From: Oscheius dolichura
Taxonomy: Eukaryota > Nematoda > Chromadorea > Rhabditida > Rhabditidae
Assembly (NCBI GenBank): GCA_932521035.1
Contig: OW051496.1
Location: forward strand, 6,944,001 to 7,008,000
Direction of reading: 5' to 3'
Length of the DNA stretch: 64,000 nucleotides
The notes under the pieces are model-generated. The model was given only the letters and a program-made list of their open reading frames with translations, searched no databases and was not told the origin of the DNA. Numbering within the stretch: the stretch's first letter is position 1; every line of letters begins with the position of its first letter. This document shows positions 36,457-45,193 of this stretch, in pieces. Both the position numbers and the translations under genes were made by a program.

Positions 36457-37587
36457 ATGACAACGGGTGAGGAGGAACAGAAATCCGAGATACGCGTTGT
36501 CTTCCTCGGCCCGGCCCACAAATCCACTTTGGTAAGGACTGTCGGCCCCTTTGGGGTATAATTCGCCTGTTTCAGTTTGACAAGCTCTGCCAAGCAGCCA
36601 CAAAATTTGAGAAACACGTCCATTATGATGACACCTTCTACCTGACAGTGGAAATAGCCGACCGCTCCCATACCATCCAATTCACGGACCCTGGACTGGC
36701 AAAGACCGGCGGCAGGGAGATGGCCATCCGCTGTGCTGACGTCGCGGTTCTGGTCTATTCGGCGGGATCAGCCGCATCCCTTCAACAGTTGAAATCCTTG
36801 AAGGAAGACTTTGAGCGGAGAAAACATGTGAGTCTAATTAGAATGAAGCCTTGTGGTTTTTGGGCGACGCGACGTCACAGAAAGTGTGACGACTTTGAAC
36901 AGAGTCTGAATAGGCCATAAGAGGAGGACAGATAAGAGGAGTCGGAGAACTGATACGGTTTAAATGTTCCGCGTCATTTCCAGGTCCCCATCCGACTGAT
37001 CTGTGACACGGATGAGGTCGTCGAGGAGGAGGATGACAGCGGCTCGACGGCCATCAGCGGGTCCACCTCCGAAGGCTACGAGTCCGACGTCGATCGGGAA
37101 AACCGTATACGGCGACGGCCTTCGATGGAAAAAATTAGAAGAGCAGCTGAGGACCTACCGGCCAACACAGACGGAGGCAGACAGTTCGCCGTAGAACTGG
37201 GAGAGCAATGCTCTTTCATCCAAATCAGCAGCTCCGGATACGCGGAGGCAGACGGATTCCTGAGGGACATCATCGAGGCGGCCACTAAGACGAAGAAGGG
37301 GTTGGTTATTGGTTGCCTATTCGAGTAACTGACGGTCTTTAGAAGGTCCAGGTCTCTTTTGCCCAAACTGAAGAACAGGAGCAAGAGCAAGGACCGAGAC
37401 AGCTCCGTGGTCATCAGCCGGGAGAACACCTCCCAGCACTCGTCTGTTCACTCCTCTGGCTCGGGCGAGGGATCCCCGCCGCGGAAACAAAGCAGTCGAA
37501 AGAACAGCCAGGTAAGGAGAATTGTGGAGACATATCTCATGGATCCCGGTTTAGGTAAAGGAGAGCAAAGTCTGTAGTATTATGTAG
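36457..37587 (+). CDS. Degenerate Ras-like small GTPase with CaaX tail
   Basis: Five exons close to 281 residues: 36457-36531, 36576-36827, 36984-37300, 37343-37511 and 37555-37587. The fold order is that of Ras: strand 1 plus P-loop position (RVVFLGPAHKSTL), strand 3 with the DxxG position (IQFTDPGL), strand 4 (VAVLVYSAGSAASLQQLKSLKEDF), strand 5 (IRLICDTDEV), the SAK position (SFIQISSSGYAEADGF) and a final helix. The nucleotide motifs are worn: the P-loop lacks the second Gly and is short, DTAG has become DPGL, and NKxD has become CDTD. An acidic/Ser insertion (EEEDDSGSTAISGSTSEGYESD) follows strand 5. After the G domain comes a basic Ser-rich tail, and the last exon ends in CSIM, a CaaX prenylation box. 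It therefore looks like a membrane-anchored pseudo-GTPase of the Ras-like (RASL/RERG) sort. Confidence 0.8.
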
Positions 37588-37856
37588 AAGAGAGACGGGA
37601 ACCGTAGACCAGTAGCCTTCCCCCGGTGCACACACACAAGTGGTAGCTTCACTTTGCCAGATCTCCTCCTGTTATATGTTTTACGAGTATTATTGTTTGT
37701 TCATTTTTGCCTAATAAATATAATAATAACTATTTATGAAACAGTAGAGACTGCTTCAGTTGACCGTCCTCCACCAAACTGACGTCGCCCAAAAGAAAAA
37801 TAAAAAGACAATAATCTTTATTGGTCACATCTGTCGCTGTTCTTCTATTGCCTGGT

Positions 37857-38786
37857 TTATTTGTAGCTGTCGCCGTTGACGACGACATTCCTCGTCTCGC
37901 GTCCCCGGAGGTCCGTCTTCACGTTGAGCAACTTGCTTCCGTCCGTGTCGACGACCTCCACATCCAACACCAGCCACGGAGAACCCTTCTGACGATGAGC
38001 GACGGCCTTGGCCGTACAGACACGACTCAATCCATTTTGCACAATGTGCATAGGGAAATCGAAGGTCCCCATGAAGGAGTCTTCCTGCAGGCGGGGGTCG
38101 CTCCTCGGCGGGGTGTTGCCCGCCTGAGAGGTGTACGAGAACGGCAGGGAACTGACTGTGGGCAACTGAACACGTAGATTACTCTAGTCTTCTTGACGAG
38201 ACCCTTACTGAAGCGTTGCTGGCCGTGGTGGAACGGGGCGGCTTCTCATATGTTGGGGAGTTGCTCTGCGAGGACAGCGGATCTCTGGGATCCTCGGGAT
38301 GGGGCACGTCGATGGGAAGACCAAGCAAGCGGGGAGGCGTCTTGGTGAAGATTACCTTGCCCTTCTTGCCCATCTTCATCCCACACTCGGCCGCCTGCTG
38401 GACCGGGAGGCCGAAATACCAAGTGGCCATGTTCTGGCTGCCCTCGTTGCTGGTGTCACTCCTGATCGAGATGCTAATTGGCTTCTTCCTCCTGGTAGAC
38501 GGCTCCTCTTTCCGACTGGCGTAGCCATCTTCCTGGAGTCGCTTCTGCCTGGCAGCCACCTCCACTTCCCGGCTCAGAGCATCGGATTGCTGAAGAAAAG
38601 GGTAGACTGGAGATGGAAGCGCGGACGAACCAAGCTCGCCAGGCGGAGGAGACGCTCGACGCCGTCTTCAATACGACTCGTCACGTCTGCCGTCGTAGGA
38701 GACAAGGCCTGACCTTTTCGCATGGGCAGCTGAATGAGATTGGCTTTGGGATTACCGAAAATGACCAGATTAGCAGACTGTTCAGA
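37857..38786 (-). CDS. Unrecognised conserved-looking gene, N-terminus missing
   Basis: Family not recognised. Three exons join in phase 0: 38786-38631, 38589-38209 and 38165-37857 (introns 41 and 43 nt), giving at least 281 residues ending VVVNGDSYK. The first exon starts after an ATATCCAG acceptor and contains a likely short coiled segment (TSRIEDGVERLLRLASL). Exon 2 continues a helical, charged stretch (SREVEVAARQKRLQE) and then a basic patch (STRRKKPISISIR) and TWYFGLPVQQ. Exon 3 looks beta-rich (TFDFPMHIVQNGL, PWLVLDVEVVDTDG). No ATG precedes exon 1 in a compatible phase; the one at the right of the 43-nt upstream intron is out of phase. Its 5' end lies within about 60 bp of the ATG of the divergent plus-strand gene at 38845, so the two probably share a promoter or overlap. 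Confidence 0.6.
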
Positions 38787-38844
38787 CTGGATATTGTGGC
38801 ATTTCTATTACCAAAACCATTTCCATTACCAAAGGCCCGCTGCC

Positions 38845-39063
38845 ATGCCCGACTCCTTCAAGTCACACCGGAGAGCCAAGAAGCTGAAGGAATCTGCCAA
38901 GGAACTAACCGACGGTAAACTTGTCCAAGAGGTGAAGCTGCTCCTGGCCCGCTCTGCCCTCTGGGTCGGTAAGCTGATCACCTTCTACCGACGGATGAAA
39001 GAGTACCGTCCCGTGCCGCGAGAAGACGACGAGATGGAGCCTCTCCTCCAGTTGGAAGAATAA
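38845..39063 (+). CDS. Small basic/acidic protein (72 aa), unknown
   Basis: An uninterrupted frame from ATG to TAA, with G/C-ending codons like confirmed genes here and an AATAAA 22 bp after the stop. The protein starts basic (KSHRRAKKLKESAKEL), has a short hydrophobic helix (LLLARSALWVGKLITFY), then an acidic end (REDDEMEPLLQLEE). It is divergent from the gene ending at 38786. It may be complete as a one-exon gene or be the last exon of a longer one. Confidence 0.5.
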   Translation: MPDSFKSHRRAKKLKESAKELTDGKLVQEVKLLLARSALWVGKLITFYRRMKEYRPVPREDDEMEPLLQLEE

Positions 39064-40050
39064 TCCAGACATATCCGTTGTTTCAATAAAACTCTTTTTC
39101 GTCAGCTGTTATTCCCTTTGTCTCCGTCTTTGTTGCCGTCTCTCAATCCGGCCAATATTCAACAAACGGTACCTATCGAGGGCAGGGCCAAGTACCAGGC
39201 GCCGTTTTATCCTTCTGCCATGAGGACACAGCAGGATCCACCTTGGGAACACGCCGTGATCTTTTTTTTTCCCTCGCCGTTTTTGCTTTAAAAAAGTTTT
39301 ATAAAGCTGAATTTCTCCCGCGCCTTGCTGCCAGTCGGCCAACAGCTGTCACCCTACAGTTCCGGTGCGCTAATTGTTCGCGCAGTGATTGGTCGCCGGG
39401 ACAGTACGCGCACTACAAATAGTAAAGAACCGTCCCCTGACCATGTCTATCCTCCCCTCTTGTTTAAAATATCCGGCCCTATCGATTGACGGCGTTGCGA
39501 GCCCTCCTTTCCCGCCAATTAGACAGTTCCCACAGTTCTGCCAGCCCCGATCGGTGTACTAATCCATAAACATTGGCGCCCAATCATCCCGCTTTGTCAA
39601 TCTCCGCCTTTTTGTTCTTTCTCTCCTCTAAACTGTATCTCCACCCAGATAAATCGGATTACAATACTGCCCTGTGGCCTTTTCCGTTCGAGATAAAATT
39701 CTTCCCCTTTCGCTTCAAAGGTGCCCCATGACCTAACGTGTCATCTTCCCATTTCTTCTTCTATTCTTTTGTTCCTACCATCGCCTCCCAATTTCCCATA
39801 TGGTCTCTGTTATTTATTGCTCTTTTTAGGTCCTATTGCTGCCAGCTCGGGCCCGAGTTGATCGTGGGCTACTCCATGGCCCCAGTTTATTATTGATTTC
39901 CAGATCTGCATAATAACAAGCAAACAGGCCTCGCAACAAGCACAAGCAAGGCTTTCGTCTTACCACGTTTGTTTGAAATAAACTCGTGAGTCGCTTTTAT
40001 CCATTTCGAGTACTTCGCTCTCCTTCAGACAACTTCGTTAAAATATAAAT
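39064..40050. other. Intergenic stretch before the RING gene
   Basis: Contains the AATAAA of the small gene at 39086 and mixed-composition DNA with no supported exon. Confidence 0.45.
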
Positions 40051-41944
40051 ATGGAATCTTCGGAAAATGGCAATCAGAATGATGGCAACGACAGGTATGT
40101 TTCGGCCCCTGAATTAGAAATACTCTACTTATAGACCGCCGCTGAGGAGAAGTCAGAGAACAACCGCCTCGAGAGGAGTAAAAAGGAGAACCGACTCTCC
40201 AATGCCAGTCGTCAGCCCTCCGCCACAGCCTACCGTCGACCGAGAAATGGAACTTCATCTTCGGTGTGCCATCTGCTATGGCACTCTTCGCTCTCCGACG
40301 ATGATGTAAGTTTTTGAAGAGAGGATTTGAAACTGGGAGGGGGTTTTCTTTACTTATTTGTGAAAAAGGAAACAGATAACTTTAGGATCTCACCCTGTCT
40401 TCATCGCTTCTGCAATTACTGCATCAGAAAGTGGAAGACGGAGAAGAACCAGTGCCCCAGCTGTAAATGTCCGATCGAAAATTTAAAGAGGGACAACTTC
40501 GTCGAAGAGGTCGTCAGCCTCTTTTACAACCGGAACCCAGGTAAATATCTCTATTAAGGAGAACCAAAGACGCCACCCATTCAGACGCTGAAAGAAATGG
40601 CCCTAGTGAGCCATGGGTCGAGCCAACTCCAGCGCCTCCGACTCGTCCTCCAATGGAGGATCTGGAACGAATCATTCGAGCTGTCCACCGACAGGGTGCC
40701 GGATTCTTTCGACGTGCCCCTACTCCTGGACCGCGCCCGGAGGACAATCCCCAGCCGACAGACGGCCGTCCAAACGAAGAGAGAAACCCAGGAGTAGGTG
40801 TATTACAGTAATCCGTTATATTTGCACTGTTCCAGACCATTCGGGTGCTCATGGCGGTTCGGATGGACGGCGACGAGCTGTTTGAAGAGCTTCCTCTTCG
40901 CAGGAGAGTGCCTACCGCCAATGCTCTTCACCCGCGAAGGCGGACTCTCAGCCAAGAACCCCGAAATCCAAATGATGAGCACCTCCACGATAGAGTCGTA
41001 TGCCTATTGCAAGATAAAGATCCAACCGTTCATTTATAGACTGCCGACACGGTTCCAGGAGCTCCACCAGTGTTCACGGAATGGGCAGTTGCCGCAGAAG
41101 CCCGTGCTCAAGAAGGCAACCAAGCCGTGCCCCCCACCGGTCAGCAACAACAATTCAGAAGATTTGTGAGTTTACTGTAAATGAAAATTAACATCTGTTC
41201 ATTTGCAGACGCCCCCCGACAGGGCCCAAGTAAACCATCCAAGGCGGCTACGTCTCAGGATTTTTGCGGAGGAAGCGATTCAAGAAGCCCCTGGCCATGA
41301 AGAACCGGTGGCCCCTGTCAGCCAACCGGAGACACATCGACCGCCAGGAAGTATCGTCAACTCGGATCTCCGTGGTGAGCGAATGCAGGAGCCACCTCAA
41401 AGGAATGTGGGTTTATTGTAAACGAAAGTTCTCATCTGCTCATTTATAGCAGAGCGGAAATGGAGGCATTCCTTCAATTAGAGACCTACTGCTGTTTGAG
41501 GAAGACAACCGTGGCATATCTACGGCTGGACAACCGCCTATCTGGGAACCCAGGCGTCGCGCACAGCGACAGCAAGAGCATCTCTCCAATCCAGATCTTA
41601 GTGGTAACAGAGGGCAGGAAGAGTTACGACAAAGAGTTGTGAGTTTATTGTAAATTAAGGCTGTTATCCATTTATAGCCCCGATTGCGCACCGCCAGGGT
41701 CTCCCGGAATTCTGTTCCTCCGTTGCAAGAGATGGTGCCTCGCGAGGCTGAAGACAACCGAGGTCCACCTGCTGCGGCAGTAGCACCTATCAGAGAGGAG
41801 GCGCCTCAAGCAGCCCCGCCCCAGACTTCTAGAGTCGAAGGTGCGATCACCTATCAGCAGGCTGTTGAAGGCCTGGCTGCCATGAGAGATCATCCTCTCG
41901 CTGCTGTTCACCGTCCTCACACCCGATCTCAGGGTCCCCTCTAA
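40051..41944 (+). CDS. RING-finger protein, probable E3 ubiquitin ligase, with Pro/Arg/Gln-rich tail
   Basis: Nine exons close to 505 residues: 40051-40094, 40135-40305, 40386-40540, 40585-40793, 40836-40994, 41040-41165, 41209-41406, 41450-41638 and 41678-41944. A short basic N-terminus is followed by a C3HC4 RING (residues ~56-105): RCAICYG, then SPCLHRFCNYCI, then NQCPSCKCPI, with all eight zinc ligands in place. The closing segment (LKRDNFVEEVVSLFYNRNP) resembles the RING1/RNF2 type. The remaining ~380 residues are low in hydrophobics and rich in Pro, Arg, Gln and Glu, apart from MEDLERIIRAVHRQ and RVEGAITYQQAVEGLAAM, and match no domain I know. The introns flanking the tail exons are similar to one another, which points to growth of the tail by duplication of exon-intron units. 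Substrate unknown. Confidence 0.85.
41166..41677 (+). repeat. Homologous introns of the RING gene
   Basis: Introns 41166-41208, 41407-41449 and 41639-41677 share one sequence: GTGRGTTTAYTGTAAA at the 5' end and (CATCTGYT)CATTTRYAG at the 3' end. The first two are both 43 nt and match at about 34 of 43 positions by hand count; the third is 39 nt with a 4-nt gap before CATTTATAG. The preceding intron (40995-41039) shares only the TTCATTTATAG end. Confidence 0.8.
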
Positions 41945-42307
41945 ACAAATCATATTCTATTTTTGTTATGAAATAAATGATGGCAGCTTATTTAAAGATC
42001 GTTAGAATAGATAGTGCGAAAGATGGCGCCTCCCTATTACTTATGGCGACCGTCATCGTCCTCCACGCTCTCTATGCTTCCCATGAAGGAGCCCTTCAAA
42101 TCATCAAGAAGAAATGCTTGGGCTGAGCCTCCTTCAGACAAATACCCTTCTCACATACGAAAGAAAATATGTCGTCTGGACCAATCAAAAAAAAAGATTT
42201 AAAAAAGATTAGGGGATAATCCGCGGTCTAGAAGTTGACCCGCTCCGTCCCTTACCATATTCGCCATTCATTACTTCTATCATTCGGGGAAATGCCGTCT
42301 TTTTCAG
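41945..42307. other. Short intergenic stretch
   Basis: Holds an AATAAA at about 41971 for the RING gene. A short open frame at 42020-42200 (APPYYLWRPSSSS) has no phase-compatible donor and is not called. Confidence 0.4.
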
Positions 42308-43141
42308 TGGCCAAAGAAGAGTTCGTCTTTCGCTATTCCATCTACCAGATCCACATCTTCCAGGTTCTCTCGCATCAGCTGGCTCCAGCTGCTGGTCTAC
42401 ATGGAGTTCGTCGTGGCCGCCGTCATCGTCATCTTCACTGTCATTGGACTCGCCATCGGCCAGCCAGTTGCGATGCTTTTCCTCCTGGCATTCCTCCAGT
42501 TCCTGATAGCCGTTCCCGGCTGCGTCTACAGTACCCAGCGTGTCGGCCTTTTCTTCTTCGCCTACCTGGGAGCACAGGTCGCGACGGGCTTTTGTGAAGT
42601 CACCTGGTTCATCGTCCACGTGGCCGGAGGAGGCACCTGGCCGGCGGCTGTTACTCTCGCCATCTTGGCCATTATCCAGGCGTTCTCGGTTATTTTGGCT
42701 CTAACCTGTGGCGAGAAGCCGGTTGCCAAGAAGAAGAACCACTCGGAGATCCAGATGAAATTCGAGACGACGGGTGCAAAACTGAGCAGGTCAGACGTAG
42801 AGAAGGCAACAAAGACCTCGTCCTCCAGCCACAAGGCCTCGGATCGCAGCAAGAAGAAGAAGACGATCAAGGTGAAGAAACACGACGAGACGACGACCAA
42901 TGGGGACCAGTCGAATAAGTCACAGGAAGAGAGCTCGAAGAGGTTCCAGCACGACAGTCTGGACATGCAGTCGACGCAACCGACGAACACGCAGCTGTCG
43001 CCGACGTACAAGAGGGTGCCAACGATGCAGACTGGACAGAAGCGGGTCAAGGAGATCAAGAAGCTGATTGCCGAGATAAATGCCAAGGAGCAGAATAGCA
43101 TGGCGGCCGCGACCAACACCGCCTCCAGCGAAGTCCGCTAG
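42308..43141 (+). CDS. Four-pass membrane protein with long basic Ser/Thr tail (MARVEL-like layout)
   Basis: The secure part starts at the ATG at 42401 (MEFVVAAVIVIFTVIGL) and runs to the TAG at 43139-43141, 246 residues. An in-frame extension back to a TTTTCAG acceptor at 42307 (WPKKSSSSFAIPSTRS... WLQLLVY) reads naturally and suggests an upstream exon that I could not find. Four hydrophobic segments lie at residues ~1-20, 24-44, 49-75 and 82-105, with short loops, as in MARVEL-domain proteins. The cytosolic tail (~140 residues) is rich in Lys, Ser and Thr, includes KKKKTIKVKK and TSSSSHK, and ends in a short helix (RVKEIKKLIAEINAKEQ). AATAAAA follows at 43180. Membrane trafficking or junction roles are known for MARVEL proteins, but the assignment here rests on topology only. 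Confidence 0.65.
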   Translation, partial: WPKKSSSFAIPSTRSTSSRFSRISWLQLLVYMEFVVAAVIVIFTVIGLAIGQPVAMLFLLAFLQFLIAVPGCVYSTQRVGLFFFAYLGAQVATGFCEVTWFIVHVAGGGTWPAAVTLAILAIIQAFSVILALTCGEKPVAKKKNHSEIQMKFETTGAKLSRSDVEKATKTSSSSHKASDRSKKKKTIKVKKHDETTTNGDQSNKSQEESSKRFQHDSLDMQSTQPTNTQLSPTYKRVPTMQTGQKRVKEIKKLIAEINAKEQNSMAAATNTASSEVR

Positions 43142-43351
43142 CTGTCCTTCTTGTTTTTATTTCATTTGTTTGCTCATCCAATAAAATTTGGTTTGTTTTT
43201 TTGTATCGTTGAGGCATTGTCGTCGGTAGTCCTCTTTGTCCAGTCAATTGGTCAATCGGCAGCCAGGAGACTGGCAAAATGGTGGCTCAGCGAACAGGTT
43301 GTGACCGTCTTTTTGGTACAAAAGCAGCCGCTGGCCCAGTAAATTTCAGAG

Positions 43352-44188
43352 ATGTACGTTGAGCTGCTGTTGAGCTTTGTCACCATTCTCGTGCTGCTAG
43401 CGGCGGTCTGGCTTGGCTGTGACTTCCAGTATCAATGGATGATGCACGACGACGGCCACTACCATCTCTTGCCAACTGGGAAGTCCCTCCGGCCCATTAT
43501 GCCGACGACATTCCGCGACTGGGAGGAGCTGTGGCACATGTCGATGGACACCCGGCAGCCTCGGAGGACCTACCTCCTGACGGAGACGGACAAGAAATTG
43601 CTGAAGAGGGCCGAGGAGCCGGTCATGTGGGATGTCGGGTTGGAGGAGAGCATTGTTGAGAGGAAGGAACGGGCGGACGATGCGAGGAAGGCGAAAACCC
43701 GGATGGAGAAAGTCAAGTCGGCCCTCATCCCCGTTGGCACCAGGTCCGGGATGAGCCAGGTAAACTCGGTCAGAGGACTCATGGCGACGCAAGCCGTGAC
43801 GCCGGACGAAGCCTCGGCAGACCAGTTCAAGACGGCGGCACTTCTGGTAGATCAAGAGGCGCCGATGCCCGTCAGAACCCCGAATACGAATATCTCGAAG
43901 AAGACTACCGCGAATAAGAAGGCCCTGAATAAGGCGGCCTCCAAGAGGAATTATTCGAAAAGGAACGCCTCGAGGCAGGATACCCCGTATGCGGCGACTC
44001 GGAGACCGAACAGAAACATGTGGCGGATGTTCACGGACGACAAGCAGAACATCGCGACCGGGAACTGTGGAACGATGTCGACAACACGCACGAACGAGGA
44101 GGGGAGGATGAGGAGAAAGATGATGACGATGACGGCCAGGACGGAAGACGTGGAAGAACGGTGGAGGATGAAGACGAAGGGGGCTTAG
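43352..44188 (+). CDS. Membrane-anchored protein with basic tail; 3' frame uncertain
   Basis: Family not recognised. The ATG frame opens with a signal-anchor (VELLLSFVTILVLLAAVWLG), then a conserved-looking stretch (HYHLLPTGKSLRPIMPTTFRDWEELWHM) and a charged helix (KRAEEPVMWDVGLEESIVERKERADDARKAK). From about 43880 the product is Lys/Asn/Arg-rich and ends with a methionine-rich segment, which is what an acidic GAT-GAC repeat gives in the wrong frame. The +1 frame is open from about 43930 to beyond 44200 and reads GGEDEEKDDDDDGQDG. An unrecognised small intron or a frame error may therefore switch frames near the end. AATAAAG is at 44206. It lies 210 bp after the preceding membrane-protein gene, same strand. 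Confidence 0.6.
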   Translation: MYVELLLSFVTILVLLAAVWLGCDFQYQWMMHDDGHYHLLPTGKSLRPIMPTTFRDWEELWHMSMDTRQPRRTYLLTETDKKLLKRAEEPVMWDVGLEESIVERKERADDARKAKTRMEKVKSALIPVGTRSGMSQVNSVRGLMATQAVTPDEASADQFKTAALLVDQEAPMPVRTPNTNISKKTTANKKALNKAASKRNYSKRNASRQDTPYAATRRPNRNMWRMFTDDKQNIATGNCGTMSTTRTNEEGRMRRKMMTMTARTEDVEERWRMKTKGA

Positions 44189-45193
44189 ACCGGGGAACGC
44201 AAGAGAATAAAGTTTATCATTCAGTGTTCTCTTCCTCTTTCTCTTTTCTACCGGAAGAGCTGATCCCCGGCCTCCCCCTGCCTGTAATTGCATGTTCGCG
44301 CACCTGTCTTACTCTAATTAGCATTCATTAACACGGCCACCTTCCTGGGCGCTTGTCTCTTTGCTCATTCGCTTTCGAATCCATTCCAATCGACCTCCTA
44401 ATGATGGCAATTGCTCCTTCCGGAGAAGAAGACATCGTAGTATATTCATGGGGCAGAACTCTTGAGAATTTGGTATCTGAAGCACAGGCAATCCTTTGAA
44501 GTGTTCTCGGAAATCATCTCTAGCCAATTAGAAATCGTGATCATCCGCTCTACGTAGATTGTGATTATTTTCCTCCTACTGAATTGAAATTCTTCTGCTC
44601 GAAAAGAGTTGACTGCCATCTTCATTGACGATGTCTACGAGCGGTGTGCTGACGGCCGACTCCTGCAGTGGGCTACAGTCCAGAGGCGATCCCAAGGTCT
44701 GTGTGTTTGCTTTTCATCCCGGAATCCTAATCGGAAATTGTATCTTCCTCTATCCTATGACTGCTCTGACGTTGAGGGGGGATAAGCCTCTGGGTGATCA
44801 TTTACGGGATTAGAGGAGAAACCTCTCCAAACTGTCTCTATCCCCTTTGTTTTCCCCCCTGTAGTCTTGGGTTGGAGGAGACGGGGAGGACAGTTTATTT
44901 CCCAGCTTATGGTCTCCAGGAGATATCAGATGTCAGACCGTGTCTATTGTTCCTCCCCAAAGTCTCGGCTCTATCCTCCCCTCTTCCCCAATCGACTTTA
45001 TGTGTGTATGTTCATCACTAATTGGCATAATGGGCGTCTAATGACCGCGAGTTGAATCGCGGCCCCCAGCTACCCTGAAGGGGCGGGTCCATCTCCCGCT
45101 CCCTCTAATCCGTGCCATATTGGCTCGAGAGCTGATAATCTCCTTCACGGCCACTTGGTGATTACATATCCGTATCCTCCGCTGTGCATTCCA
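44189..45193. other. Intergenic stretch
   Basis: Mostly unremarkable. At about 44605-44692 a frame reads TAIFIDDVYERCADGRLLQW and ends at CAAG/GTCTGTG, which could be an unassigned exon, but I found no partner in phase. Confidence 0.35.
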
